Part shown: in pieces, positions 41,333 to 50,790 of the stretch
Layout of the letters: the number at the start of each line of letters is the position of its first letter
Position numbering within the stretch: the first letter of the stretch is position 1
Assembly (NCBI GenBank): GCA_949840885.1
Contig: CATKYJ010000007.1
Location: 62,001 to 126,000, forward strand
Length of the DNA: 64,000 bases
Direction of reading: 5' to 3'
Source: an uncultured Acetatifactor sp.
GTDB lineage: Bacteria; Bacillota; Clostridia; Lachnospirales; Lachnospiraceae
Made by a program: the position numbers and the translations under genes
The notes under the pieces: generated by a model
What the model was told of the DNA's origin: nothing
Seen by the model: only the letters and a program-made list of their open reading frames with translations
Database searches by the model: none

Positions 41333-42880
41333 TTATTTGGCATAATCAATGACTCGGCTCTCGCGGATAACGTTTACCTTGATCTGTCCGGGATATTCCA
41401 ACTCAGCCTCAATCTGTTTGGAGATATCGCGTGCCAACAGAACCATATCAGTATCCGAAATCTGCTCCGGAACTACCATTACCCGGACTTCCCGGCCTGC
41501 CTGAATAGCAAAAGACTTGTCTACACCTTTGAAATTGTTTGTGATTTCTTCCAGCTTTGTCAACCTGCTGGTATAGGTCTCCAGGGTCTCCCTCCTTGCC
41601 CCGGGTCTTGCGGCGGATATCGTGTCTGCAGCCTGTACGATACACGCGATCAGGGTCGTAGGCTCCACATCGCCGTGGTGGGATTCCACGGCATTGATGA
41701 CTGTGGCATTTTCCTTATACCTGCGGCAGAGCTCCACGCCCAGTTGGATATGGGAACCTTCCATCTCATGATCCACGGACTTTCCAATGTCATGGAGCAG
41801 TCCGGCCCTCTTCGCGATCCGGACATCCAGTCCAAGCTCCGCTGCCAGAAGTCCTGACAAATGGGCCACTTCGATGGAATGCTTCAATGCATTCTGGCCA
41901 TAACTGGTCCTGAACTTCATCTTGCCCAGCAGCCTGACCAGTTCGGGATGGATGCCATGCACGCCTACCTCCAGCGTGGCAGCCTCTCCCTCTTCCTTAA
42001 TCATGATCTCCACTTCTTTCTGCGCTTTCTCCACCATCTCTTCAATTCTGGCAGGATGGATACGTCCGTCTACAATCAGCTTTTCCAGCGCAATTCTTGC
42101 CACCTCCCGGCGGATGGGATCAAAGCCTGAGAGAATCACCGCCTCCGGCGTGTCATCAATGATCAGATCCACGCCCGTCATGGTCTCCAGAGTACGGATG
42201 TTGCGGCCCTCTCGTCCAATGATTCTTCCCTTCATCTCATCGTTAGGGAGCTGAACGACGGAAATTGTGGTCTCAGAGACATGGTCTGCAGCACATCTCT
42301 GGATCGCTGATACCACATATTCCCTCGCTTTCTTGTCTGCTTCTTCTTTGGCCCGACTCTCCATTTCCTTGATTATCACGGCCGTTTCATGCTTCACTTC
42401 GTCTTCAACAATTTTCAATAAGTAGTCTTTTGCCTGTTCAGAGGTCAATCCGGAAATACGTTCCAGTTCCTGTAGCCGCTGCTCGTTCAATTTAGAGACC
42501 TCTACTTTGATCTTGTTCAAAGCCTCTTCCTTGGCCGTCAGATTAGTCTCTCGCCGTTCGAGGGCCTCGGTCTTCTTGTCAATGTTCTCTTCTTTCTGCT
42601 GAATCCTGCGTTCCGAGCGCTGTACCTCTGCCCGGCGTTCCTTGATTTCCTTGTCCAGTTCATTCTTGGTGCGAATGGACTCTTCCTTTACCTCAAGGAG
42701 CGACTCGCGTTTCTTGGACTCTGCAGTCTTGAGAGCTTCATCGATGATTTCCCTGGCCTGATCCTGTGCGTTTCCGATGGTCGCTTCCGTCGTCTTCTTG
42801 TAATGGTTCAAGACAATGAATGCGGTCACCACGGCTGTCACCGGCACAGCGATCACAATCGCGATAATAATCCCAAGCAT
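41333..42880 (-). CDS. rny: Ribonuclease Y
   Basis: 515 aa from ATG 42880, ~10 nt after AGGAGG; a longer ORF to 42976 has no ribosome binding site. N-terminal membrane anchor ([20 protein letters not shown]), long coiled coil (~30-200), KH domain with [15 protein letters not shown] (~218) and HD domain with [15 protein letters not shown] (~358) giving the metal-binding His-Asp. RNase Y initiates mRNA decay at the inner membrane in Firmicutes. It follows recX but has its own promoter at 43029-43057. Confidence 0.97.
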   Translation of the reverse strand: MLGIIIAIVIAVPVTAVVTAFIVLNHYKKTTEATIGNAQDQAREIIDEALKTAESKKRESLLEVKEESIRTKNELDKEIKERRAEVQRSERRIQQKEENIDKKTEALERRETNLTAKEEALNKIKVEVSKLNEQRLQELERISGLTSEQAKDYLLKIVEDEVKHETAVIIKEMESRAKEEADKKAREYVVSAIQRCAADHVSETTISVVQLPNDEMKGRIIGREGRNIRTLETMTGVDLIIDDTPEAVILSGFDPIRREVARIALEKLIVDGRIHPARIEEMVEKAQKEVEIMIKEEGEAATLEVGVHGIHPELVRLLGKMKFRTSYGQNALKHSIEVAHLSGLLAAELGLDVRIAKRAGLLHDIGKSVDHEMEGSHIQLGVELCRRYKENATVINAVESHHGDVEPTTLIACIVQAADTISAARPGARRETLETYTSRLTKLEEITNNFKGVDKSFAIQAGREVRVMVVPEQISDTDMVLLARDISKQIEAELEYPGQIKVNVIRESRVIDYAK

Positions 42881-43028
42881 TACAGGAGCACCTCCTATTC
42901 CATTTTCATTGTACATGTACATATAAGTCATGGAGCATCGCCACTGCCCCACGGCCTTTAGAATGTATACCCACAATCAGGAGTGAGTATATGTACAACA
43001 TTCTAACAAGCAATTTGCAACAAACTTA

Positions 43029-43057
43029 ATTTTATACGCAAATGAAGCTAATGTCAA
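43029..43057 (-). promoter_or_regulatory. rny promoter
   Basis: Minus strand TTGACA (43052-43057), 17-bp spacer, TAAAAT (43029-43034), about 150 bp before the rny start. This gives a long leader, often seen with autoregulated RNases. Confidence 0.7.
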
Positions 43058-43145
43058 GCATAAGTGTACATATTTTCAGAAGAAAATCCTGTAACTATGG
43101 AATTTTCTTGTAGCATTTGCACAAAATCCCTCTGTTGCGACATTT

Positions 43146-43778
43146 TCAGGCATCCTCGAAAAGCGGGGGCGCTGACCGCAGGGCTCTCCTCACCTGTTCG
43201 CCGGAAAAGCCTTTCCGCAGGAGGAATCCATACATTTTCCGGCTTTCCTTTGGGGATGCCGATTCGCAGTCAAAACCTTTTTTCGCCAGGAGTGCCCGGA
43301 TCATGGCCTGCTCGTCCTGCTCTCCGCCCTCTGCCTCCCACTCGCTCCAAGCCCTCTCCAGGGTATCCCTGTGTATCCCCCTGCCGAGGAGATCCTGTTC
43401 TATGCGCCGGCGGCTTCTGTCCTGCACATGGTTCCGGATGAAGTTCACTGCATAGCGGCAATCGTCTGTATAGTGGAAGCTTTCTACGTAGCTCAGCGCT
43501 TCCTCTATGACCACTTCCGGATAGCCGCCCTCTTTCAGCTTGTCGTAAAGCTGCCTTGCCGTGTAGTCCCGGTTCTTTAACAGGTTCATGGCGCGCAGCT
43601 TCGCCCTCTTTGGCAGAATCTCCTCCATGATATCGCGCAGGACGGTCTCCTCGATCTCCTGGCCCTCACGGATATGGAACCTGCGCATTTCCCCTTTATA
43701 TAGTACAAAAACCGCTTCCTCGTCCGTGGTTATCCTGACCCGGGATTTGGAGACCTCCGTCATCTGCGTCACTTTCAT
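43146..43778 (-). CDS. recX: RecX regulatory protein
   Basis: 210 aa. Helical repeats with the family motifs ALSYVESFHYTDDCRYAVNFI (~95) and RRRIEQDLLGRGI (~125), after the conserved AMNLLKNRDYTARQLYDKLKEGG (~62). It binds RecA filaments and limits their growth. Starts 20 bp after recA with AGGAG 9 nt before the ATG, so it belongs to the recA transcript. The conserved distance and order are typical for Firmicutes. Confidence 0.93.
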   Translation of the reverse strand: MKVTQMTEVSKSRVRITTDEEAVFVLYKGEMRRFHIREGQEIEETVLRDIMEEILPKRAKLRAMNLLKNRDYTARQLYDKLKEGGYPEVVIEEALSYVESFHYTDDCRYAVNFIRNHVQDRSRRRIEQDLLGRGIHRDTLERAWSEWEAEGGEQDEQAMIRALLAKKGFDCESASPKESRKMYGFLLRKGFSGEQVRRALRSAPPLFEDA

Positions 43779-43798
43779 AGATATATGCTCCTGTTTTG

Positions 43799-44947
43799 TC
43801 AGCCCTCGCTTCCGGCTGCTTTCTCCTCAGCCTTGGCAGCCGCACTTGCCTTGCCGCCTGCCCGGCCTCCGGTCTTCGTCTCGGCTTTCGGGGCAGAGCC
43901 GCTCTCCGCCTTTACAGCTTCTGCGCCCGCAGCCGACCCTGCAGCCTCGTCACCGCCAAAGCCGTAGTGCGCCCGCACCTTGTCCTCGATGGCCTTGCAT
44001 GCCTCCGGATTGTCCCTCAGGTACTGCTTTGCATTCTCTCTGCCCTGGCCGATCTTGTTCCCATCGTAGGCGTACCAGGCGCCGGACTTCACCACGATGT
44101 TCAAATCCGCTGCCAGGTCCAGGATGTCCCCCTCTTTGGAAATGCCCTTGCCGAACATGATGTCGAACTCAGCCTCCTTGAAAGGAGGGGCCACCTTGTT
44201 CTTCACCACCTTGACACGGGTATGGTTTCCGATCACCTCGCCGCCCTGCTTTAAGGCTTCCACCCGGCGCACGTCCATGCGCACGGAAGCGTAGAACTTC
44301 AGCGCCCGGCCGCCGGTGGTGGTCTCCGGATTGCCGAACATGACGCCGATCTTCTCGCGCAGCTGGTTGATGAACACCACCGCGCAATTGGACTTGCTGA
44401 TAATGGAGGTGAGCTTGCGCAGAGCCTGGGACATCAGGCGGGCCTGCAGGCCCACATGGCTCTCTCCCATGTCCCCATCAATCTCGGCCTTGGGCACCAG
44501 CGCCGCCACAGAGTCCACCACCACGATGTCGATGGCACCGGAGCGCACCATGGTCTCGGCGATCTCCAGCGCCTGCTCCCCGTTGTCCGGCTGGGAGATA
44601 TAGAGATTGTCGATGTCCACGCCGATATTCTTCGCATACACAGGATCCAGGGCATGCTCCGCATCAATGAATCCGGCGATGCCGCCTTTTTTCTGCACCT
44701 CTGCGATCATATGCAGGGTCACCGTGGTCTTGCCACTGGACTCGGGCCCATATATCTCCACAATCCTGCCCTTGGGGATCCCCCCCAGCCCCAGGGCGAT
44801 GTCCAGGCTTAAGGAGCCTGTGGGGACTGTCTCCACATTCATCTGGGTGGTAGGGTCGCCAAGCTTCATCACTGCACCCTTTCCGTACTGCTTCTCAATC
44901 TGGCTGATGGCCGCATCCAATGCTTTTAATTTTTCTTCTCTTTCCAT
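43799..44947 (-). CDS. recA: Recombinase RecA
   Basis: 382 aa from ATG 44947, 7 nt after GGAG. Walker [10 protein letters not shown] (~66), Walker [13 protein letters not shown] (~139), loop L1 [18 protein letters not shown] (~157) and L2 [21 protein letters not shown] (~192; given as [11 protein letters not shown] and NPETTTGG). After residue ~335 the tail is unusually rich in Ala, Lys, Glu and Gly ([14 protein letters not shown] ... [17 protein letters not shown]), longer than the acidic tail of E. coli RecA. RecA drives homologous recombination and LexA cleavage. Own promoter and SOS box upstream. Confidence 0.97.
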   Translation of the reverse strand: MEREEKLKALDAAISQIEKQYGKGAVMKLGDPTTQMNVETVPTGSLSLDIALGLGGIPKGRIVEIYGPESSGKTTVTLHMIAEVQKKGGIAGFIDAEHALDPVYAKNIGVDIDNLYISQPDNGEQALEIAETMVRSGAIDIVVVDSVAALVPKAEIDGDMGESHVGLQARLMSQALRKLTSIISKSNCAVVFINQLREKIGVMFGNPETTTGGRALKFYASVRMDVRRVEALKQGGEVIGNHTRVKVVKNKVAPPFKEAEFDIMFGKGISKEGDILDLAADLNIVVKSGAWYAYDGNKIGQGRENAKQYLRDNPEACKAIEDKVRAHYGFGGDEAAGSAAGAEAVKAESGSAPKAETKTGGRAGGKASAAAKAEEKAAGSEG

Positions 44948-44968
44948 CTGGAATCTCCTTTTTCTACA

Positions 44969-44982
44969 AGAACAAATGTTCT
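44969..44982 (-). promoter_or_regulatory. lexA box: LexA (SOS) box of recA
   Basis: AGAACAAATGTTCT is a perfect 14-bp palindrome that fits the Firmicutes SOS consensus GAAC-N4-GTTC. It lies 12 bp downstream of the -10 and 21 bp before the start codon of recA. Confidence 0.92.
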
Positions 44983-44993
44983 TCCCTTTTCTT

Positions 44994-45022
44994 AGGATAA
45001 GACATCCGCTCGCATTTGTCAA
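44994..45022 (-). promoter_or_regulatory. recA promoter
   Basis: Minus strand TTGACA (45017-45022), exactly 17 bp, TATCCT (44994-44999). The SOS box lies just after the -10, so LexA would block the initiating polymerase. Confidence 0.8.
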
Positions 45023-45208
45023 CTACATTTTACCTTATTTTAAGTACCTTAAAACTCCCTCAAAGGCATCCCACCTCTCCGTCCGGAACTTTTCTGAATC
45101 TGAAACCTGTGGCGAATCCGCCGGAATCTACGAATGATACATATTCTCGAAACATCAGATATGGAATCAGACAAAAAGATCATACCATGAAAAGCGCTCC
45201 TTTGCAAT

Positions 45209-45236
45209 AAAAAAAGGAGCTCAAGACTCCTTTTTT
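45209..45236 (-). terminator. Terminator overlapping the end of cinA
   Basis: AAAAAAGGAG / CTCCTTTTTT: the stem includes the last codons (KKES) and stop TGA of cinA on the minus strand, with T7 after it. It ends the long operon before the recA promoter. Confidence 0.85.
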
Positions 45237-46492
45237 CCAAATGTCACCTTACTGAAATATTCCAGCACACAGCTGCGGGTCAGGGTGAGGGCAGAGGACA
45301 CGGCAGCCTCCCTGATCTTACCCCTGTTTCCGGAGAACTGGCATTTCTTTACTGTGGTCTTCCCCTTGACGAAGCATGCGATGTAAACCAGGCCCACAGG
45401 CTTTTCCGGCGTGCCGCCCTCCGGACCTGCAATGCCCGTGATGGCCACCGCAACATCCGCCTTGCTCTCCAGCGCCGCCCCCTTTGCCATCTCCTCCGCC
45501 GTCTTCTCGCTGACAGCGCCGTGCTTCTGGAGGGTGCTCTTCTTGACGCCCAGGAAGCGCCTCTTGGCCTTATTGGAATAAGTCACCATGCCGAATTTGT
45601 ACACTTCGGAAATGCCCGGCACGTTCACCAGCCTGGCGGAAAGCAGTCCCCCCGTGCAGGACTCTGCGCAGGTAATGGTCAGGTCGTTGGCAAGCAGCAG
45701 ATCCGCAACGGACTTCTCCAGCGTCACGGACTCGTCCGTGGTGTACACATGATTGCCGAACCTGGCTTTCAGTTCTTTTACCACGGGCTTAATAAGCTTC
45801 CCGGCGCACTTTTTGTCCTCCGCCCCGGCCGTGACACGGATGTGCACCTCTCCGGTCTTGGCATAGGTGGCGATGGTAGGGTTGGTCTGGGTATCGATCA
45901 GGTCTTTCACCATGGTCTCCGCCTTGCTCTCCCCCACGCCGCAGACTTTTACGGTGGTGGAGCAAATGACCTGGGAATTCAGGGAAGCCAGGTAGGGTGC
46001 CACGCTCTCCTCGAACATGGGGTAGAGCTCGTTCGGCGGGCCCGGGAGCAGAATCACCCTGGCGCTTTCCGTCTCTATGATGGCCCCGGGCGCGGTGCCA
46101 TTGTGGTTCTCCAAGACAATGGCGCCCTCGGGCAGCATGGCCTGTTTCCAGTTATTGTCCGTGGGCTCTATGCCTCTACCGGCAAAATAGTTCCCGATGG
46201 CCTCTCTGCTGGGCTCGTGGAGATACAGCGGCCTGCCGCAGACCTTTGCCGCCGTCTCCTTTGTCAGATCGTCCTCCGTAGGCCCCAGGCCTCCGGACAG
46301 GATCACGATGTCGGAGCGCCCCACCGCGGTCTCCAGCGCCTGGGTCAGCCTCTCCTCATTGTCTCCCACCACAGTCTGGAAATAACAGGAAAGCCCCAGC
46401 CCTGCGCACTTCTCCGACAGATATGCAGCGTTTGTATTGACGATATTCCCCAGCAAAATCTCCGTTCCAACGGAAATCAATTCCACTTTCAT
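45221..46492 (-). CDS. cinA: CinA family protein (competence/damage-inducible protein A, NMN deamidase domain)
   Basis: 423 aa. N-terminal MoCF-like domain (residues 1-170): SVGTEILLGNIVNTNAAYLSE, VILSGGLGPTEDDLT (~64), PGPPNEL (~152). C-terminal CinA amidohydrolase (~260-415): TCAESCTGGLLSARL (~275), EVYKFGMVTYSN (~297), and VAVAITGIAGPEGGTPEKPVG (~350; given as GIAGPEGG). It recycles pyridine nucleotides. GGAGGAGAAAGAAG precedes the ATG; 36 bp downstream of pgsA in the same operon. Confidence 0.95.
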   Translation of the reverse strand: MKVELISVGTEILLGNIVNTNAAYLSEKCAGLGLSCYFQTVVGDNEERLTQALETAVGRSDIVILSGGLGPTEDDLTKETAAKVCGRPLYLHEPSREAIGNYFAGRGIEPTDNNWKQAMLPEGAIVLENHNGTAPGAIIETESARVILLPGPPNELYPMFEESVAPYLASLNSQVICSTTVKVCGVGESKAETMVKDLIDTQTNPTIATYAKTGEVHIRVTAGAEDKKCAGKLIKPVVKELKARFGNHVYTTDESVTLEKSVADLLLANDLTITCAESCTGGLLSARLVNVPGISEVYKFGMVTYSNKAKRRFLGVKKSTLQKHGAVSEKTAEEMAKGAALESKADVAVAITGIAGPEGGTPEKPVGLVYIACFVKGKTTVKKCQFSGNRGKIREAAVSSALTLTRSCVLEYFSKVTFGKKES

Positions 46493-46528
46493 CTTCTTTC
46501 TCCTCCCTGCCGCATGGCGGCAATGCTC

Positions 46529-47110
46529 CTATTTCATCTCCCGCATCACGTCCTTGTTTTTCATCAGATAATCCGCCAGGGACACTACTGTAAGGATCAG
46601 CGCCACCCACATTACAATATCGGTCACAAGCTGAAGCTGCGGAATGTCCGCGATCATCAGGCATACCATCACCATCTGGAACGTGGTCTTGAACTTTCCC
46701 CAGTAGCTGGCCGCAATGACTACTCCATTGTCTGCTGCTACCAGCCGAAATCCGCTGATAATGAACTCCCTGCTGATAATGACAATGACCACCCAGGCCG
46801 GAATCCGCCCCAGTTCCACCAATGCGATCATAGCCGCGCTGACCAGCAGCTTGTCGGCCAGAGGATCCATGAACTTGCCGAAGTTGGTCACCAGATTGTA
46901 TTTCCTGGCAATCTTTCCGTCTATCAGGTCCGTCAGGCTGGCAATGATGAAAATGGCCAGTGCGATATAGTCCACATATTCAAGGATGCCCCCGAACAAT
47001 GCCTTATACCACCCCCAGCCCCCGCTTTCGCCCAGCAAAAGCAGTATAAAAGGCAGAATCAGGAAAATGCGAAATATGGTCAGTTTGTTTGGCAGATTCA
47101 TCTTTTTCAT
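46529..47110 (-). CDS. pgsA: CDP-diacylglycerol--glycerol-3-phosphate 3-phosphatidyltransferase
   Basis: 193 aa. Six hydrophobic helices. The CDP-alcohol phosphotransferase signature D-G-x2-A-R-x8-G-x3-D-x3-D is present as DLIDGKIARKYNLVTNFGKFMDPLADK (from ~62; key DGKIAR, GKFMDPLAD). It makes phosphatidylglycerol phosphate in the inner membrane. Its ATG overlaps the rimO stop by 4 bp (ATGA). Common operon neighbour of rimO and cinA in Firmicutes. Confidence 0.95.
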   Translation of the reverse strand: MKKMNLPNKLTIFRIFLILPFILLLLGESGGWGWYKALFGGILEYVDYIALAIFIIASLTDLIDGKIARKYNLVTNFGKFMDPLADKLLVSAAMIALVELGRIPAWVVIVIISREFIISGFRLVAADNGVVIAASYWGKFKTTFQMVMVCLMIADIPQLQLVTDIVMWVALILTVVSLADYLMKNKDVMREMK

Positions 47111-48450
47111 ATTAGTTCCTCCCCATGGTCCACCATTTTTCCGATCAGGTCATACTCGTTGAAGTCCGTCACCCTGACCCGGACGAAATCCCCGCTCATT
47201 AGCTGTGCGTCCGTGTGCAGGAACAGGTATCCGTCCACCTCCGGCGCGTCCCGGTAGGTCCGCGTCACATACACGTCCTCCCCCGTCACCTTTCCCTCCA
47301 CCATCACCTCCAGTTCCCGGCCGATCATGGTCTCGGCTTTCTCAAAGGCAATGGCCTGCTGCAGCTCCATCAGCTCATCCCGCCTTGCCAGCTTTGTCTC
47401 CTCCGGAATCTGGCCGGACATCCTGGCGGCCGCCGTATCCTCCTCCTGAGAATAAGCGAACACCCCCAGCCTGTCGAATTCCATCTCATTGACAAACCGG
47501 TACAGTTCCTCGAAATCCTCCTGAGTCTCTCCCGGAAAGCCGCTGATCAGCGTGGTCCGAAGACAGATATCCGGAATCCGCTCCCGCAGCCTGTCTATCT
47601 GCCGGCGCAGCTGCTCCTCACTGGTGCGCCTGCCCATGCGCCGCAGGATCTCATCCGAGGCATGCTGGATGGGAATGTCCAGATAGCGGCATATCTTTGG
47701 CTCCTTTTCCATCACGTCCAGCAGTTCCTCCGTGATCTCCTCCGGATAGCAGTACAGTACCCGGATCCAGTGTATGCCGGGGATGGCAGCCAGCTTTATA
47801 AGCAGCGCCGGCAGGCTTTTTCTTCCATATAAATCCACGCCGTAGAGAGTAGTCTCCTGGGCTACCAGGATCAGTTCCTTTACGCCGCCCTCTGCAAGCA
47901 CCCGGGCCTGTTCCGCAAGGCTCTCCATGGGAATGCTGCGGTACTTTCCCCGCACTTTGGGGATGATGCAGTAGGTGCAGTTCTTCTCGCACCCCTCTGC
48001 GATCTTCAGGTAGGCGTAGTGGCCGCCTGTGGTCAGGATCCGATCCCGGCAGGCGGCGGGAGGCGCGTCCAGTTTTCCGTAATGGTTCCTCCCATGGCCT
48101 GAGAGCACCTCCTCCAGCACATCCCCGATCTCTTCGATGGAGGCCGTGCCCACCAGCGCATCCACCTGGGGGATCTCTTTTTGGATCTCCTCCTGATAGC
48201 GCTGGGACAGGCATCCAGTGGCAATCAGAGCCTTTAGCTTCCCGCTTTCCCGACGCTCTCCCATTTCCAGCAGCGTATTTATGCTTTCTTCCTTGGCGTC
48301 CCCGATAAAGCAGCAGGTATTGACTATGCATATGTCTGCTTTTTCTTCATCATCCGTAAAGCCAAAGCCCCTTTTTTGCAAAATGCCCAGCATCAGCTCG
48401 GTGTCGGCGAGATTCTTGTCGCAGCCCAGCGATATAAATAAAATTTCCAT
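47107..48450 (-). CDS. rimO: Ribosomal protein S12 methylthiotransferase
   Basis: 447 aa from ATG 48450, four nt after GGAGG. UPF0004 domain with LFISLGCDKNLADTE (~5), VNTCCFIGDAKEES (~45), then radical-SAM domain with the cluster motif CEKNCTYCIIPKVRG (~145) and PIQHASDEILRRMGR (~245), and a C-terminal TRAM domain (~380-447). It methylthiolates Asp of ribosomal protein S12 using two iron-sulfur clusters. Conserved synteny with pgsA and rpoZ. Confidence 0.95.
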   Translation of the reverse strand: MEILFISLGCDKNLADTELMLGILQKRGFGFTDDEEKADICIVNTCCFIGDAKEESINTLLEMGERRESGKLKALIATGCLSQRYQEEIQKEIPQVDALVGTASIEEIGDVLEEVLSGHGRNHYGKLDAPPAACRDRILTTGGHYAYLKIAEGCEKNCTYCIIPKVRGKYRSIPMESLAEQARVLAEGGVKELILVAQETTLYGVDLYGRKSLPALLIKLAAIPGIHWIRVLYCYPEEITEELLDVMEKEPKICRYLDIPIQHASDEILRRMGRRTSEEQLRRQIDRLRERIPDICLRTTLISGFPGETQEDFEELYRFVNEMEFDRLGVFAYSQEEDTAAARMSGQIPEETKLARRDELMELQQAIAFEKAETMIGRELEVMVEGKVTGEDVYVTRTYRDAPEVDGYLFLHTDAQLMSGDFVRVRVTDFNEYDLIGKMVDHGEELI

Positions 48451-48546
48451 AATACCTCCGGCAAATCCCCGAACTTTCTCACGTTTCAAGCGCAGGGGGA
48501 TCCGCTATGAAAATAGCTGGCAAAACTACCAGCTACCTCTGCACCT

Positions 48547-48777
48547 TTATTCGCTGCCCAGTATCTTGATCTTGCCCTGATTGAGCTCCTCCACCGCCAC
48601 GGACAGCGGCTTCTTGTCCTTGCTCTCCACCATGGCCTCCTCGCCGGCGATCAGCTGCCTGGCCCTTTTGGATGTAGCCATGACGATGGAATAACGGCTG
48701 CTCACCACAGGGGCCTCGCCCTGCTCTACCTCTTTGTTCACTACTTTCATCAAATCTGAATAGGATGGATGTAACAT
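48547..48777 (-). CDS. rpoZ: DNA-directed RNA polymerase subunit omega
   Basis: 76 aa. MLHPSYSDLMKVVNK and the core SSRYSIVMATSKRARQLI (~26-43) with PLSVAVEELNQGKIKI at the end are the usual omega sequence. It stabilises the beta' subunit. The ATG overlaps the gmk stop by one base (TAATG), a frequent arrangement. Confidence 0.95.
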   Translation of the reverse strand: MLHPSYSDLMKVVNKEVEQGEAPVVSSRYSIVMATSKRARQLIAGEEAMVESKDKKPLSVAVEELNQGKIKILGSE

Positions 48778-49424
48778 TACTTTTGCGCTCCTTTCGCGAA
48801 ACTGTGCAGTTCCTCTCTGATCTCTTTTACAAATTCTTCCCTTCGCACCGGAGCCCTGCGGGCCGCGGCCACCAAATGGTGAACCTCCTCCGCGCTCTCC
48901 TCCAGCTTGTCGTTTACTACCAGGTAGTCATAGAACTCCACGCCCCGGGACTCCTCTGCGGCTCTGGCAAGGCGGTTTGCGATTGCCTCCTCACTCTCCG
49001 TGCCTCTTCCCTCCAGCCTGCGCTTGAGCTCCTCCGCGTTGGGAGGCGTCACGAAGATCAACAGGCTCTCCGGAAACCTTTCCTTGATCTTCAGGGCTCC
49101 CTGGATCTCGATCTCCAGGATGACATTGCGCCCACGGGCCAGCTGCTCCTCCACATAAACTCTTGGCGTGCCGTAGTAATTCCCGCAGTAAGACGCGTAT
49201 TCGATGAGTCCGTCATGGGCTATGGTCTCCTCGAAATGCTCTCTGTCCGTGAAAAAGTATTCCACGCCCTCCCGCTCCCCCGGCCTGGGCGCCCTGGTGG
49301 TCATGGACACTGACAGCACATAGTCCTTTTCATGCCTGCGCAGCAGTTCCTTTACCAGTGTACCCTTTCCTGCGCCGGAAAAACCGGATATGACGATCAG
49401 AATTCCCTTTTTATTCTCTTTCAT
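48777..49424 (-). CDS. gmk: Guanylate kinase
   Basis: 215 aa from ATG 49424, ~6 nt after GGAGG. P-loop VISGFSGAGKGTLVKELL (~8), TTRAPRPGEREGVEYFFTD (~38; GMP-binding) and the catalytic region GNYYGTPRVYVEEQLARG (~80). Phosphorylates GMP to GDP. It starts 14 bp inside the end of remA, a tight overlap in the same operon. Confidence 0.95.
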   Translation of the reverse strand: MKENKKGILIVISGFSGAGKGTLVKELLRRHEKDYVLSVSMTTRAPRPGEREGVEYFFTDREHFEETIAHDGLIEYASYCGNYYGTPRVYVEEQLARGRNVILEIEIQGALKIKERFPESLLIFVTPPNAEELKRRLEGRGTESEEAIANRLARAAEESRGVEFYDYLVVNDKLEESAEEVHHLVAAARRAPVRREEFVKEIREELHSFAKGAQK

Positions 49425-49689
49425 CCTGCCCCTCCACAATGCTTTCCTCCTGCATCTGCGCGCTTCCCACACGGCCCGCGATGGTCTCCGGCAAAAGCGC
49501 AGACAGCACCACCTGACTGTTCTCCATGACCAGCACGGATTTTGTCTTGCGCCCCTGGGTGGCGTCAATGGCTGTCCCTTTTTCCCTGGCGCCCTGCACC
49601 ATTCTTTTCACAGGTGCGGAGTCCGGGCTGACAATGGCGATGATCTTGGAGGAATTCACGATATTTCCAAATCCTATATGAATCAGCAT
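49411..49689 (-). CDS. remA: RemA-family regulatory protein (DUF370)
   Basis: 92 aa. MLIHIGFGNIVNSSKIIAIV and RKTKSVLVMENSQVVLSALLPETI (~47-70) are diagnostic. RemA in Bacillus forms DNA-binding rings that activate biofilm matrix genes. Here it sits between yicC and gmk, as in many Firmicutes. Ten bp after yicC. Length is normal. Confidence 0.93.
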   Translation of the reverse strand: MLIHIGFGNIVNSSKIIAIVSPDSAPVKRMVQGAREKGTAIDATQGRKTKSVLVMENSQVVLSALLPETIAGRVGSAQMQEESIVEGQDERE

Positions 49690-49699
49690 CCTGCCACCC

Positions 49700-50578
49700 C
49701 TACTCTATGTTCTGAATCTGCTCTCTGACCTTTTCGATCTCAGTCTTTAGTTCGATGGCGCAGTTGGAAATCTCCAGGTCGCTTGTCTTTGACAGGATGG
49801 TATTGGCCTCTCTGTTCATCTCCTGGGCGATGAAATCCAGCTTGCGTCCGATGGAACCTCCCTCCAAAAGGGCATTCCTGGTGGTGTCGATATGGCTGGC
49901 AAGCCGCACGATCTCCTCGTCCACGCACACCTTATCGGCGAAAATCGTGACCTCGGTAAGGAGCCGTCCCTCGTCCACGGCAGCATCTCCCAAAAGCTCC
50001 CTGACCCTTTCCTCCAGTCTGCGGCGGTACTCCGCCACGATCTGGGGCGAGTGTTCAGAGATGAAGTCCACCCTCTTACGCATGCCCTCCAGCTTCTCTG
50101 TCAGGTCTTCCCTCAAATGTTCCCCCTCCGCCACGCGGCTGTCCACGAACATCTTCGCCGCGCCGGTGAGAGCCTGGCACAGTTCTTTCCACAACTCCCC
50201 CTGATCCGCCGCGGCCTCTTCCATGGTAAATATCTCCGGAAACCGGGACAGGGCGGAGACCCTGATATCGTTCTCCAGGTGGAATTCTTCCGCCATCTGG
50301 CGCAGATATCCCAGATATTCCGCCGCCACCTCCCTGTTGTAGCGCACCACGGAGGTCTTTTCGGAAAAGTCCTCATAGGAGACAAAAACGTCCACCTTGC
50401 CCCGGGAGATATAGTTCTTCAGTTCGCTGCGGATGGATGATTCAAAGAAGTTGAGCGCCTTGGGCATCTTGATATTGATATCCAGGTAGCGGTGATTCAC
50501 CGATTTTATCTCCACCGTGAATTTTCTGTCTCTCTCAGCCGCTTCGCATCTGCCAAAGCCTGTCATGCTCTTAATCAT
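49700..50578 (-). CDS. yicC: YicC-family endoribonuclease
   Basis: 292 aa from ATG 50578, 5 nt after AGGAG; a longer frame to 50749 has no family similarity before this ATG. MIKSMTGFGRCEA, VEIKSVNHRYLDINIKMP and the C-terminal GRKLDFIAQEMNREANTILSK (~245; given as FIAQEMNREANT) are YicC hallmarks. YicC acts in RNA turnover and SOS-linked stress in E. coli. First gene of the seven-gene operon down to cinA. Confidence 0.95.
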   Translation of the reverse strand: MIKSMTGFGRCEAAERDRKFTVEIKSVNHRYLDINIKMPKALNFFESSIRSELKNYISRGKVDVFVSYEDFSEKTSVVRYNREVAAEYLGYLRQMAEEFHLENDIRVSALSRFPEIFTMEEAAADQGELWKELCQALTGAAKMFVDSRVAEGEHLREDLTEKLEGMRKRVDFISEHSPQIVAEYRRRLEERVRELLGDAAVDEGRLLTEVTIFADKVCVDEEIVRLASHIDTTRNALLEGGSIGRKLDFIAQEMNREANTILSKTSDLEISNCAIELKTEIEKVREQIQNIE

Positions 50579-50623
50579 AGGCGCTCCTGTCCGGGAAAAT
50601 TTCCCTGCTGCATACTCCCTTTT

Positions 50624-50652
50624 ATTATAGAATAAGTTTCGGGAAGCGTCAA
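50624..50652 (-). promoter_or_regulatory. Promoter of the yicC-cinA operon
   Basis: Minus strand TTGACG (50647-50652), 17 bp, TATAAT (50624-50629), 46 bp before the yicC start. Confidence 0.8.
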
Positions 50653-50790
50653 GGGTTCGGCAAGAGATTTTCCCGCGCCCATTTTGCCCACCCCGCTTTT
50701 GTCCAGCCAAACCCTTGCCAAACCCCAGGAAATATGAGATACTTGACAATAGAAAGCCCTAGAAATCCAACCAACACGGAGGAAACAAAA

